Below, piece after piece: positions 34,604-43,820 of a stretch of DNA of 64,000 bases; positions within the stretch are counted from its first letter, which is position 1; every line of letters starts with the position of its first letter. The DNA comes from Sphingobacterium kitahiroshimense. Its GTDB lineage: Bacteria > Bacteroidota > Bacteroidia > Sphingobacteriales > Sphingobacteriaceae. The position numbers and the translations under genes are program-made. The notes beneath the pieces are model-generated. The model saw only the letters and a program-made list of their open reading frames with translations. It had not been told where the DNA came from and ran no database searches. Where the stretch lies: positions 4,588,001 through 4,652,000 of the forward strand of contig NZ_JAOQNK010000001.1 in NCBI RefSeq assembly GCF_025961315.1, in the 5' to 3' direction.

Positions 34604-37243
34604 TTAAAATTTATAAACATAAATTTTGTGATCTCGTTTAGAGCTAATTAAATACGACGAATTATTTCCAAAATCGATAGAGCCAAAATAGAATTTTGAC
34701 ATACCTTCAACAGGAAAGCCATTTCTGACAAGACCATCTTCATTGAAGATATAAATCATACGGTTATCTGTACCTACAGCAACAAGATCGTTATTGTTTG
34801 TCACTTTAAAGAATAAAGGTCTATTGCTAACTTCGTCCACAAATTTGTATGCAAAATATTTCGTGCTATCTTTCTGGTTATACACAGATAGATTGTTGTC
34901 ACTAAGAACAACATAATCTTTATCTGCACTGCCACTTATATCTTCAAAATTGAAAGTGAAGTTTGTTCCCCAATCACCAATTTTCAATTTAATAGGATCA
35001 CCCTCGAAAGGAACTTTAATTACTTCTCCTTTATCTTTCGGTACAATAACAAAGGAATTCTTCATGTCTGAAGTTGTTATTAAACCAATGGGGTTCTTTA
35101 ACGTTTGCCCATTGACATTAAGCTCTTCTTTACGGATAAGAGTACCTGCTTCATTAAAAAAGTAAACTGACCCTTGGCTGGTTCCTGCAATGATAAAATT
35201 TTGATTAGCAATTGTAGCGGCTTTTAAATCAAATAGAATCTTGCTGTCCAAGCTTGGATTTTTCCAATCTTCGATCTTTTTTCCCGTCAGATCGTATACA
35301 GCTATCTGGTTTGAGCACGGAATATAGATTCTTTTTTCATTGTTGAAATTTGTCAGTGTAAGACCTGCAGAGGCATTGCTCGGTAAACCCACAGAAAAAC
35401 CAGGTATTAACTTTCCATCAGGAGAAAAACGATACAGACGACTTCTGGTATTCAACAGTATACTACGGTCCTGCAATTGAATCGGTTGCCCTAAAATTTC
35501 TCCCTGAAAGAGTGTTTTCCATAATTCTTTACCAGAAGGGCTGAGTGCATAGACCGTATGATCCTGCTCTTGTACTAAAATAAATTTGCTGTTTTCAGTC
35601 TGATTAAATACCCAAGGATTATTGATTAATTTTGAGTTCATTTGAAATGTCCATGCTGCAGTCCCTCCAAAACGATTTTTAGATTTGTATAAGGCATAAA
35701 AACCTGAAATAAATCCACCAGCATTTCCACTTACTTGCAAAGAAGTCGAGTAAAAATTTTGATAACCAAAAAGTTCCTTATCTCTGAAGTTTTTAGCATA
35801 CTCCGACTTTAAGTTATTAATGATTGTATTCTTCGCTGTTTCAGGTTCGATATAAAACGTAACATTCGCTCTGTTGCTCTGAATGGCACTATGATTCTTG
35901 AAGATGGCTGTTCCAGACATCATCTGGTTATCGAAATAAGCCTGACGGTACTTTCGTAGAACACCGGTCTGATTTGCCACAACAAGTACTTTTCCGATTC
36001 TTGTAAAGTATGGACGCTGAAAACTTTTGAAGGGATCTCCGAAACTTGAATAAAGAATGTTGGAATAATCAAATTGGTAGATATCATCTCCTTGATTGCT
36101 GCTTATTTTTTTTGAAGTTTCTATAAATTTACTGCTATCAGCTAAACTAACAAGACCTAGAATATTCTCATTATCCAATTCCGCAATTGCAAATTCATCA
36201 TTCCATAAAGGTAAAATATCAGTTTGAAAGATTACTTTTCCTTCATTCTCAATGAGCTTTTGATGGCTCTTAATTTTATCAGCTTCCTTTCGATAGGTAA
36301 ATAAATCGCTAAGTGAGCGATGAAAGCTATTGATATCAGAAAGGCTATAGTTAATGTAGGAAGAGGTGTTTTTTGGTAAAAAATTAGCTAAAGTTTGCAC
36401 TTGTGGTGATTGATGAGCAAAAAGTTGCAGATAGTTATGCTGATTCAGGTTAAGCTGCGTTTCTCCTTTAAAAATTAATGCATCATCTTTGAAGTTTAGA
36501 TTCCAGGCTGTAGATCCTTGTAATGAATCAATTTGATTAAGATACATGCCAAACTTACTGCGCATGATTTTTTTTGCTAGAGCTGCAATTTGATTATTAC
36601 TAAAATAAAGACTTAACGGAGTATTCTTACTGTTTTGACTGATGAAGAATTCAATTTGCTTATGATCTAATTTTTTAACCGATTTATCAATGACCTGATG
36701 GATTATTGAAGGATTATAACCAGCAAAAAGAATATTTTCATGAAGTGTACAGAACAGCACAGAATCTTTAATACCCTTATCAAAACTGTAAATGCGGTGA
36801 CCTAGCGTGTCAGTTTGATTTTTCTTGTATTTTTTATCTACACCTTGAAATAAAGCTTCTAAGGTCTTATCGTTTATTTTTTCATTTAGACCGACCGTAT
36901 ATAATGATGCAATACCCGATTTTGTAGGGTGATAGGAAAGAATGACTTCCACATCCTGCACTTTCCCTTTAATCGATGCCGCACTTAAGAAATCCTGCTT
37001 AATTGTTTTGAGATTGTCAAAATCTTGTTTTCCCTGAATTGCTTCAAACAGTTCGAAATTCTGGAAAATTGTATCCGTTGTTTCGTTATTTCTGAAAGCT
37101 GCAATAAAGTAGGTATCAGCAGGTAAATACTGGAGTGTTTTTGTCGCAGTTTCTTGCTTGCTGCTGCTGTCGGAGAAGTAGTAGATGGAAGCCGCAACTA
37201 CGGCTATAAAAAGTAGGACAGTAACAATAATCGTATTTCTCAT
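34604..37243 (-). CDS. Membrane-anchored DUF3352-like protein with a C-terminal PQQ-like propeller
   Basis: A protein of 879 residues. One N-terminal helix (about 3-24) anchors it. The next part (about 40-500) has TLQYLPADTYFIAAF and alternating helix/strand segments resembling DUF3352 proteins. The C-terminal part (about 530-879) has repeated strands such as VYALSPSGKELWKT, LYRFSPDGKLIPGF, VYFFNEAGTLIRKE and MIYIFNEDGLVRNGF, characteristic of a PQQ/WD-like beta-propeller with about six blades. The open frame continues to 37360. The start at 37243 is chosen because it precedes the hydrophobic helix directly and because a TACATTTG promoter element lies inside the longer frame at 37290-37297. 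The function is unknown. Confidence 0.75.
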   Translation of the reverse strand: MRNTIIVTVLLFIAVVAASIYYFSDSSSKQETATKTLQYLPADTYFIAAFRNNETTDTIFQNFELFEAIQGKQDFDNLKTIKQDFLSAASIKGKVQDVEVILSYHPTKSGIASLYTVGLNEKINDKTLEALFQGVDKKYKKNQTDTLGHRIYSFDKGIKDSVLFCTLHENILFAGYNPSIIHQVIDKSVKKLDHKQIEFFISQNSKNTPLSLYFSNNQIAALAKKIMRSKFGMYLNQIDSLQGSTAWNLNFKDDALIFKGETQLNLNQHNYLQLFAHQSPQVQTLANFLPKNTSSYINYSLSDINSFHRSLSDLFTYRKEADKIKSHQKLIENEGKVIFQTDILPLWNDEFAIAELDNENILGLVSLADSSKFIETSKKISSNQGDDIYQFDYSNILYSSFGDPFKSFQRPYFTRIGKVLVVANQTGVLRKYRQAYFDNQMMSGTAIFKNHSAIQSNRANVTFYIEPETAKNTIINNLKSEYAKNFRDKELFGYQNFYSTSLQVSGNAGGFISGFYALYKSKNRFGGTAAWTFQMNSKLINNPWVFNQTENSKFILVQEQDHTVYALSPSGKELWKTLFQGEILGQPIQLQDRSILLNTRSRLYRFSPDGKLIPGFSVGLPSNASAGLTLTNFNNEKRIYIPCSNQIAVYDLTGKKIEDWKNPSLDSKILFDLKAATIANQNFIIAGTSQGSVYFFNEAGTLIRKEELNVNGQTLKNPIGLITTSDMKNSFVIVPKDKGEVIKVPFEGDPIKLKIGDWGTNFTFNFEDISGSADKDYVVLSDNNLSVYNQKDSTKYFAYKFVDEVSNRPLFFKVTNNNDLVAVGTDNRMIYIFNEDGLVRNGFPVEGMSKFYFGSIDFGNNSSYLISSKRDHKIYVYKF

Positions 37244-37289
37244 ATCTAATAACAAACGTACTAAAAAATATCTGGAACCTGAGTTGTCA

Positions 37290-37297
37290 CAAATGTA
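37290..37297 (-). promoter_or_regulatory. -7 promoter element of the propeller protein
   Basis: Minus strand TACATTTG, an exact TAnnTTTG match 47 bases before the chosen start. It supports the shorter reading of the gene. TTATTG upstream is only about 15 bases away, short for a -33 element. Confidence 0.5.
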
Positions 37298-37400
37298 AGT
37301 ACTCCTTTGTAACAATAAATTTAACAAATATTCTCCTTTTCTGAGGAAGATTTGATACATTTATCCAGCATTAATAAAATATAGACGTAATTTTCGATTA

Positions 37401-37790
37401 ATGAATAAGAGAATCATCCTAGTGGCTGCATTTTTTGGTGCACTAGCTGTTATTTTAGGCGCTTTCGGTGCGCATGGTTTAGAAGGTAAGATTAGTGAAC
37501 AACATATCGAAACTTGGAAAACTGCCAATCAGTACCATTTTTACCATACTTTGGCTTTGTTGTTTCTGTCCACTTTTTCGCGGGCAAAAACTGCATCTAT
37601 CCGTGTCTCATTTATAGCCTTTATAATTGGATTGCTTTTCTTTTCAGGTTCTTTATATCTGTTAAGTGTGCGCGAAATTACAGGTTTTGGAAATCCAGCT
37701 ATTCTTGGCCCAATAACACCGCTGGGTGGGGTCGCCTTTATAGTAGGTTGGGCAGCACTTTTCGTTGCTGCATTAAAGAATAAGTCATAA
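37401..37790 (+). CDS. DUF423 family (YwdK-like) inner-membrane protein
   Basis: Small membrane protein of 129 residues with four helices. The family pattern is ILGAFGAHGLEGKI near the N-terminus, NQYHFYHTLALL in the middle and ITPLGGVAFIVGWAAL near the C-terminus. DUF423 proteins are widespread but have no assigned function. The gene is divergent from the propeller gene and is followed by a terminator before priA. Confidence 0.9.
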   Translation: MNKRIILVAAFFGALAVILGAFGAHGLEGKISEQHIETWKTANQYHFYHTLALLFLSTFSRAKTASIRVSFIAFIIGLLFFSGSLYLLSVREITGFGNPAILGPITPLGGVAFIVGWAALFVAALKNKS

Positions 37791-37816
37791 TTTAACGGTT
37801 TTATTACCGTAAGATG

Positions 37817-37858
37817 AGCCCTCGGAGAAATTAACGTTTTTTCGAGGGCTTATTTTTT
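37817..37858 (+). terminator. Terminator between DUF423 and priA
   Basis: AGCCCTCG pairs with CGAGGGCT across a loop of about 19 bases in which an A-tract faces a T-tract; a TTATTTTTT tail follows. Confidence 0.6.
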
Positions 37859-37869
37859 AGTAATTTTAC

Positions 37870-40371
37870 ATGATACTTGAAATGAATATGCCAGAGCCTC
37901 AAAACTTATTTTTTACAGACCGAGCAACTGTTTTTGTTGATGTTATTTTGCCTTTAGCATTAGCGAATACCTATACTTACCGAATTCCAGTTGAATGGAA
38001 TGATAAGATCCAGGTCGGTGTTCGTGTTATGGTGCAATTTGGAAAGAATAAAATCTATTCTGCTATTGTAAAACAAATAACGAAAGAGGCGCCAAAGCAT
38101 TATGAAGCAAAGTATATTTTAGACATCATTGATGAAAAACCTATCGTAGATGGTGCACAACTACAGTTGTGGGACTGGATATCTGATTATTATATGTGTT
38201 CATTGGGAGAGGTTATGCAAGCTGCTTTACCCTCTGCTTTGAAATTGGCAAGTGAAACTAAGATCGCCTCGGCTATTCCAGAAGATTTCGACCGTTCGAC
38301 TTTGACTGATAAAGAGTATCTGATCATTGAAGCACTTGAGGTGGCCGGTGAACTAAAAGTAAATGATATCGTTAAGCTATTGAGTCAAAAGTCTGTTTTC
38401 CCCATATTGAAAGCGATGTTTGATAAGGGAATAATATTGATTTCTGAAGAGATTACTGAACGATATAAACCAAAGACTAAAGTTTTTTTCTCTTTTGCTC
38501 TGGAATTTCGGGATGAAGATGGTAAACGGAACTTATTAGATGCCTTAAATCGAGCTCCAAAACAGCAGGATGCCGTATTGGGTTTCATGCAATTGTTGAA
38601 AAAAGGAGTGGATGTTACCCGACAGATGATAATGGAAGCATCGGGATGTGGTTCGGGCGCCATTACAGCATTAGTTGATAAAGGCGTATTTCAGGTTAAA
38701 GAGAAAGTCGTCAGCCGTTTTCAAGGAGAAGATCTCGAATTGGAGGCCAATTTTGAATTTAATAATAATCAAAAACGTGTTTTTGACGAAATTCATCAGT
38801 GCTTTGAAACTAAAGATGTCACCTTATTGCATGGTGTGACAGCATCGGGGAAAACACAACTCTATATCAGATTGATTGAGGAAGCATTGGCAAGAGGTCA
38901 TTCAGCCCTATATTTACTGCCTGAAATAGCTTTAACATCACAGATTACCGCACGTCTCAAATTGCATTTTGGCGATAAACTTGGTGTATATCATTCGAAA
39001 TTTAATGATAACGAACGTGCTGAGGTATGGCATAAGGTAATGAAAAACGAATTTAAGGTTATCGTAGGTGCCCGTTCTTCCGTGTTTTTACCTTTTCAAG
39101 ATCTGGGGATTATTATTGTCGATGAAGAGCATGAGAGTTCTTACAAACAATATGATCCCGCACCGCGCTATCATGCCCGTGATACAGCGATATATTTGGG
39201 GTATATTCATCAGACTAAAGTCTTACTAGGTTCTGCAACACCATCTATTGAAAGTTTCTATAATGCAAAATCCAAGAAATATGGTTTTGTACAGCTTTTA
39301 GAACGTTTTGGTCAAGCACAATTGCCAGAAATCCATATTGTCGATATACCGCAAGAAGGAAGAAAGGAAAATATGTTTTCATACTTCTCGGGTACTTTAT
39401 TAAAAGCTATAGAAGGAGCATTGGAACGTAAGGAACAAGTGATTCTATTTCAGAATCGACGTGGACATACCACCATAATTCAATGTAACACCTGTGGTTT
39501 TGTAGCTAAATGTGTGAACTGTGATGTCAGTATGACTTACCATAAGAGTTCAAACATGATGCATTGCCATTACTGTGGCCACGTGGAACCTCCAATTAAA
39601 ATCTGCCCCGCATGTGGTATGCCACATATCGAAAGTAAAGGTTTTGGAACCGAGCGTGTAGAGGAAGAACTGGAATTACTGATGCCTAATGTCCGAATAG
39701 GACGTTTGGATCTAGATTCTACAAAAGGGAAAAATGGTTTTGATAAAATTATAGGTGCTTTTGATGAACATGAATTTGATATTCTGATCGGTACACAAAT
39801 GGTTGCAAAAGGACTGGATTTTGGAAAGGTCAGCTTAATCGGTATCATCAATGCAGATACCATGATTAATTTTCCTGATTTTAGAGCCTATGAAAGAGCT
39901 TTTTCACTTTTCTTGCAGGTCGCAGGACGTGCAGGAAGAAGAGAGGCAGGAGGACAGGTTATCATTCAGACTTACACACCAAAACACCGTGTGTTAGAAC
40001 AGGTTGTTGCGCATGATTATCAAGCCATGTTTGATACAGAGATCATTGAACGTAAAAATTTTGCATATCCGCCGTTCTACCGTGTGATCAGAATCGATAT
40101 TAAGCATATGGATATCCAGAAATGTTATGACGGAGCTAAAAAATTTGCGTCAGGTCTGCGCCAGCAATTAGGTTCACGGGTTCTTGGACCAGAAACCCCT
40201 TTAGTAGGAAGAGTACGTAATTATTTTATTCAGACGATCACATTGAAAATTGAACGCAATAACATCAGTATTGTTAAAGTAAAAGATCTGATTAAGATGG
40301 TGAAGAATGATTTTATTGCAGATAAAGCAAACACGGGTTCACGCATTGTGATCGATGTAGATCCTTATTAG
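37870..40371 (+). CDS. priA: Primosomal replication restart helicase PriA
   Basis: A 3'-5' superfamily 2 helicase that reloads the replisome at stalled forks; 833 residues. An N-terminal DNA-binding region is followed by Walker A LLHGVTASGKTQLY, the DEAH-like box IIVDEEHESSYKQ, and motif VLLGSATPSIES. An eight-cysteine zinc region (CNTCGF, CVNCDVSMTYH, CHYCGH, CPACG) is inserted between the helicase lobes, and motif VAGRAGRREAGGQVIIQT lies in lobe 2. All canonical parts are present. In-frame ATGs also exist at codons 5 and 7, so the exact start is uncertain by a few residues. Confidence 0.97.
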   Translation: MILEMNMPEPQNLFFTDRATVFVDVILPLALANTYTYRIPVEWNDKIQVGVRVMVQFGKNKIYSAIVKQITKEAPKHYEAKYILDIIDEKPIVDGAQLQLWDWISDYYMCSLGEVMQAALPSALKLASETKIASAIPEDFDRSTLTDKEYLIIEALEVAGELKVNDIVKLLSQKSVFPILKAMFDKGIILISEEITERYKPKTKVFFSFALEFRDEDGKRNLLDALNRAPKQQDAVLGFMQLLKKGVDVTRQMIMEASGCGSGAITALVDKGVFQVKEKVVSRFQGEDLELEANFEFNNNQKRVFDEIHQCFETKDVTLLHGVTASGKTQLYIRLIEEALARGHSALYLLPEIALTSQITARLKLHFGDKLGVYHSKFNDNERAEVWHKVMKNEFKVIVGARSSVFLPFQDLGIIIVDEEHESSYKQYDPAPRYHARDTAIYLGYIHQTKVLLGSATPSIESFYNAKSKKYGFVQLLERFGQAQLPEIHIVDIPQEGRKENMFSYFSGTLLKAIEGALERKEQVILFQNRRGHTTIIQCNTCGFVAKCVNCDVSMTYHKSSNMMHCHYCGHVEPPIKICPACGMPHIESKGFGTERVEEELELLMPNVRIGRLDLDSTKGKNGFDKIIGAFDEHEFDILIGTQMVAKGLDFGKVSLIGIINADTMINFPDFRAYERAFSLFLQVAGRAGRREAGGQVIIQTYTPKHRVLEQVVAHDYQAMFDTEIIERKNFAYPPFYRVIRIDIKHMDIQKCYDGAKKFASGLRQQLGSRVLGPETPLVGRVRNYFIQTITLKIERNNISIVKVKDLIKMVKNDFIADKANTGSRIVIDVDPY

Positions 40372-40485
40372 AGGAATCGGTAGATGAAATTAGCCAAAAA
40401 TTATTCTTTTCAAATGAAATGGCTTGCAGGCTAATTGATTAGTTATGAAAAAGTTCTTGTAGTGGTAATTGTTAAATAACAATAG

Positions 40486-40493
40486 TATTTTTG
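40486..40493 (+). promoter_or_regulatory. -7 promoter element of pcm
   Basis: TATTTTTG, an exact TAnnTTTG match ending 7 bases before the pcm ATG. If used, the transcript would have almost no 5' leader. Confidence 0.45.
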
Positions 40494-40500
40494 AGTCATA

Positions 40501-41157
40501 ATGGCGTATAAATTTGTAGATAATTATAGAGAAAAAGGTGCTCGTAAGCAATTGGTGCAGCTGCTGAAGACAAGAGGTATTAGTGACCAGAATGTGCTGA
40601 ATGCCATTGCTAAAGTACCACGTCATTTTTTCTTTGATGAAACCTTTTGGAATCAAGCATATAAAGATATCGCATTTCCAATCGGCGATGGACAAACGAT
40701 ATCTCAACCGTATACTGTTGCTTATCAATCGGAACTGCTGCATGTTAAAAAAGGAGATAAGGTTTTAGAAATAGGAACAGGTTCGGGATATCAAACTTGT
40801 ATACTGCTGGAGCTGGGCGCTCAGGTTTATACCATAGAACGACAAGAAAATTTATATAATAGAACAATACAGGTATTGCCATATATGGGATATAAACCCC
40901 ATTTTTTCTGTGGGGACGGTTCTAAAGGAATTGAACAGCATGCACCATATGATAAGATTATCGTAACTGCGGGTGCTCCATTTGTACCCGAGATTATGCT
41001 GAAGCAGTTAAAAATAGGGGGTATATTTGTAATACCGGTAGGTGATGAGAAAGAACAAAAAATGGTCACAATCATTCGGGTTGGTGAGAATGATTTTGAT
41101 AGAATTGAATTAGATACATTTAGATTTGTCCCTTTGGTTGGGGATCAAGCTTGGTAA
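40501..41157 (+). CDS. pcm: Protein-L-isoaspartate O-methyltransferase
   Basis: SAM-dependent repair enzyme that methylates isoaspartyl residues in ageing proteins; 218 residues. Features seen are VPRHFFFDE, the active-site loop DGQTISQPYTVAYQ, the SAM motif VLEIGTGSGYQTCILLELG, and the post-motif PYDKIIVTAGAP. Its stop codon lies in the loop of a small terminator hairpin. No surE or nlpD homologue lies nearby. Confidence 0.95.
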   Translation: MAYKFVDNYREKGARKQLVQLLKTRGISDQNVLNAIAKVPRHFFFDETFWNQAYKDIAFPIGDGQTISQPYTVAYQSELLHVKKGDKVLEIGTGSGYQTCILLELGAQVYTIERQENLYNRTIQVLPYMGYKPHFFCGDGSKGIEQHAPYDKIIVTAGAPFVPEIMLKQLKIGGIFVIPVGDEKEQKMVTIIRVGENDFDRIELDTFRFVPLVGDQAW

Positions 41158-41174
41158 TAACCAGGCTTTTTTTT
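41149..41174 (+). terminator. Terminator of pcm overlapping its stop codon
   Basis: GCTTGG (41149-41154) pairs with CCAGGC (41161-41166), including one G-U pair, and eight T residues follow. The loop contains the pcm stop codon. Confidence 0.6.
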
Positions 41175-41525
41175 AGCGATTTGGATTATGATCCCTTCTT
41201 ACTATTAAATGTTCAGAGAAATGACGAATATAGGGCTGATGATAAAGAATAGCACTGTGATCTAAATGCATCAAATTAGTGAGGAAGTTTTACTGCGTAC
41301 ATCTAATAACTAATGATACATCAAACTGCTAGTAAAGAAGATGTGAATGCCTTAAATAATTAATAAAAAGTAAACAAAATGAGTGTAACGTGCCTATAAT
41401 GCCGTTGAAAATGGATACTCATAAATAATTATATATAGATGGAAGCGAGCATGAGCATATGTACTGCTTTTGGGGAGGAGTACATATGCTCGCTTCATTA
41501 CCGTTAAACAACAAATTATACTTCA
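41175..41525. other. Intergenic region with a long bulged palindrome
   Basis: No gene is seen in these 350 bases. The main feature is an inverted repeat at 41442-41496, listed separately, just before the MutS-like gene. The rest is plain AT-rich DNA. Confidence 0.5.
41442..41496. repeat. Long inverted repeat with a 6-base bulge
   Basis: The right arm AGTACATATGCTCGCTTC (41479-41496) pairs with GAAGCGAGC (41442-41450) plus ATATGTACT (41457-41465). The 6-base unpaired insert arises from a tandem GAGCAT-GAGCAT duplication in the left arm. The loop of 13 bases is G/T-rich. No T-run follows, so it is not a simple terminator. Confidence 0.7.
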
Positions 41526-43349
41526 ATGAAAGATAAAATGATGGATTTATATCTTAGCAATAAGGAACAGATTGAACAGGAAGTGAAAAAGCTCGACAGA
41601 GTGATCAATAAGAATAGTTTTTATCGCCTCGGTGTTATTATTTTTGGTGGGGCAGCGCTATTCTATTCATTTCAGCTTGAAAATCTTGTTCTTGTATTGA
41701 TTTTATTTTTTGCACTGATATTTCTTTTTGCTTTTTTGGTTAATAGACAAAGTAAATTAGAAAAAATAAGTGATTACCAGAAAGCGTTATTAGCGGTCAA
41801 TGTCAATGAGCTAACGCTAGCAAATACAGGAGTCAATATCTACGATAACGGTATGCATCTGGAAGATGGTAAGCATCCTTACAGCTCCGATCTGGACATT
41901 GTAGGAAATCATTCGCTATTTGAGTTATTAAACCGCTCAACTACAAAACTGAGTATAGCGGTATTAGGTAGTTGGTTACTTAATGATGCAAAGCGTGGCG
42001 AGATTGTGAAACGTCAGGAAGCTGCAGCTGAAATAGCTAGTGATATGCGTTGGAGTCAGGATTTTCAAGCAAAGCTTTTATCAAATCTGAATCAGAAGCT
42101 AGATGTAAAGTCTTTTTTAGCAACCTATTTTGAGTCCGGAGATTTTACATTCGGAAGCGCAATTATGCGGATCTATGTTAAGCTTGCCTCTTTTATATTT
42201 ATAGGATCGGTCGTTTTAGCCGTTTTTGTTCCATCTGTGGCATACCTCCCAGTCATCATAGGATTGATCCATATCCTTTGGTCAATGTTCAATGGTGGCA
42301 AAATTTCTTTTTTTTCCAGTCGGATCGATAAAGTAGGAAATCTGCTGGATTCATATGCCGCAAGTATGGAACTGGTCGAAAATAGGGCTTGGACAGCGAA
42401 CCGTAACCAGGAATTACAGGAAAAATTAAAAATAGAGGGGTCATCAGATTCGGTTTCCCATGCGTTCAAGAAATTGGGTAAGCTGATCAGTAATCTGGAT
42501 GCCCGAAACAACATGATGGTCGGGACAGTTTTAAATCTGATATTTTTATGGGATTTTAAGCAGGTATTGGCCATTGTAGACTGGAAAGCTAAGTATCAAG
42601 CTAATATTTTGGAAGCTTTTGATACTTTAGCTGAAGTAGAGGCTTTGGTGAGTTTAGGTACTTGGAAGCGTAATCATGCTGAATGGACTACCCCAATTAT
42701 TCTTGACCATCTGGAGACACCCATAGAAGCTGTCGATTTGGCGCATCCCTTGATTGCATCTGATAAATCTATTGCCAATACCTATATCAATGCTGATCAT
42801 GAAATCGCTTTGGTGACAGGATCTAATATGGCTGGAAAGAGTACATTTCTGCGTACTGTCGGTATAAATGCTGTTTTGGCTTATGCGGGAGCAGTAGTGC
42901 CAGCAAGATCTTTCAAAATTCCGATGTTTCATTTGATATCTTATATGCGCATTAAGGATAATCTGAATGAAAGTACGTCAACTTTTAAAGCAGAATTGGA
43001 CCGGATGAAATTTATTTTAGAAACTGTAGCGGAACGCAACGATAGTTTCTTTTTAATCGATGAGATGTTAAGGGGAACTAATTCTGTTGATAAATACTTA
43101 GGCTCTAGAGCTATTATCAAAAAATTGATTACAGAAAAAGGAAAGGGAATGGTTGCAACGCATGATCTGCAATTATCAACGTTAGCCGACGAATATCCAC
43201 AGGTTGTAAAGAATTACCACTTTGATATACAGGTGATCCAAGGAGAAATGCTATTCGATTATAAACTGAAAATAGGAGAGTGTAAAATATTTAATGCTTC
43301 AATGTTGTTAAAAGGTATTGGAGTCGACGTAGAACAAGGAAGAAATTAA
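41526..43349 (+). CDS. Membrane-anchored MutS-like ATPase (MutS domain III-V only)
   Basis: A 607-residue protein that has the MutS C-terminal ATPase but not the mismatch-binding domains. Two pairs of hydrophobic helices are present, at about 36-75 and 215-255. A lever-like helical region follows, then the ATPase with Walker A LVTGSNMAGKSTFLRTVG, SYMRIKDNLNESTSTFKAEL, Walker B FFLIDEMLRGTNSVDKY and MVATHDLQLS. Such proteins are common in Bacteroidota and differ from MutS1 and MutS2 (no Smr domain). The role is unknown; a membrane-associated DNA or nucleotide-dependent clamp is inferred. The next gene starts 6 bases downstream. Confidence 0.85.
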   Translation: MKDKMMDLYLSNKEQIEQEVKKLDRVINKNSFYRLGVIIFGGAALFYSFQLENLVLVLILFFALIFLFAFLVNRQSKLEKISDYQKALLAVNVNELTLANTGVNIYDNGMHLEDGKHPYSSDLDIVGNHSLFELLNRSTTKLSIAVLGSWLLNDAKRGEIVKRQEAAAEIASDMRWSQDFQAKLLSNLNQKLDVKSFLATYFESGDFTFGSAIMRIYVKLASFIFIGSVVLAVFVPSVAYLPVIIGLIHILWSMFNGGKISFFSSRIDKVGNLLDSYAASMELVENRAWTANRNQELQEKLKIEGSSDSVSHAFKKLGKLISNLDARNNMMVGTVLNLIFLWDFKQVLAIVDWKAKYQANILEAFDTLAEVEALVSLGTWKRNHAEWTTPIILDHLETPIEAVDLAHPLIASDKSIANTYINADHEIALVTGSNMAGKSTFLRTVGINAVLAYAGAVVPARSFKIPMFHLISYMRIKDNLNESTSTFKAELDRMKFILETVAERNDSFFLIDEMLRGTNSVDKYLGSRAIIKKLITEKGKGMVATHDLQLSTLADEYPQVVKNYHFDIQVIQGEMLFDYKLKIGECKIFNASMLLKGIGVDVEQGRN

Positions 43350-43355
43350 ACAAAA

Positions 43356-43760
43356 ATGACATTACAAGAAAGAATTGAACAGTCGAGAACACATCATTTT
43401 ATAACTGTTTTTCCGTTTACAACAAATCACCACGCAACATTATTTGGTGGTAAAGCCATGGCGATCATGGACGAGGTAACTTTTATGTGTGCAACACGGT
43501 TCTGTAGAAAAGCACTCGTAACTGTTTCCTCAGATAAGATTGATTTTGAAAAAGCAATCCCTGCTGGAAGTATGATTGAAGCTATTGCGGAAGTAATACA
43601 TGTAGGAAGGACTAGCTTAAAGGTAAAAGTGGAAATCTTCTTAGAAGATATGTACAAAGATGGAAGAGAATTAGCGGTGAAGGGTGTTTTCTCATTTGTT
43701 GCCTTAGATGATAATAAAAAGCCGATACCAGTTTTACAGGGACTGGAAATCGAAGATTAG
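43356..43760 (+). CDS. Acyl-CoA thioesterase, hotdog fold (YciA/BACH type)
   Basis: Cytoplasmic enzyme of 134 residues that hydrolyses acyl-CoA. The hotdog core and family motif are seen in NHHATLFGGKAMAIMDEVTFMCA, where the Asp in AIMDE is the catalytic acid, and in VSSDKIDFEKAIPAGSMIE. It follows the MutS-like gene by 6 bases and is followed by a strong hairpin. The substrate chain length is not predictable by eye. Confidence 0.9.
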   Translation: MTLQERIEQSRTHHFITVFPFTTNHHATLFGGKAMAIMDEVTFMCATRFCRKALVTVSSDKIDFEKAIPAGSMIEAIAEVIHVGRTSLKVKVEIFLEDMYKDGRELAVKGVFSFVALDDNKKPIPVLQGLEIED

Positions 43761-43781
43761 TATATCGGATATCCTAAATTG

Positions 43782-43820
43782 CGTATGGAATAACAGGTCG
43801 TGTTATTCCATACGTTTTAT
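43782..43820 (+). terminator. Terminator of the thioesterase, overlapping the end of the DUF779 gene
   Basis: A perfect 14-bp stem (43782-43795 with 43801-43814) is followed by TTTTAT on the plus strand. The stop codon of the convergent DUF779 gene (43803-43805) lies inside its right arm. Confidence 0.75.

Noticed and set aside
41442..41496. The long palindrome as a transcription terminator for pcm
   Set aside because: It lies about 285 bases after the gene, has no T-run, and pcm already has a terminator at its stop codon.
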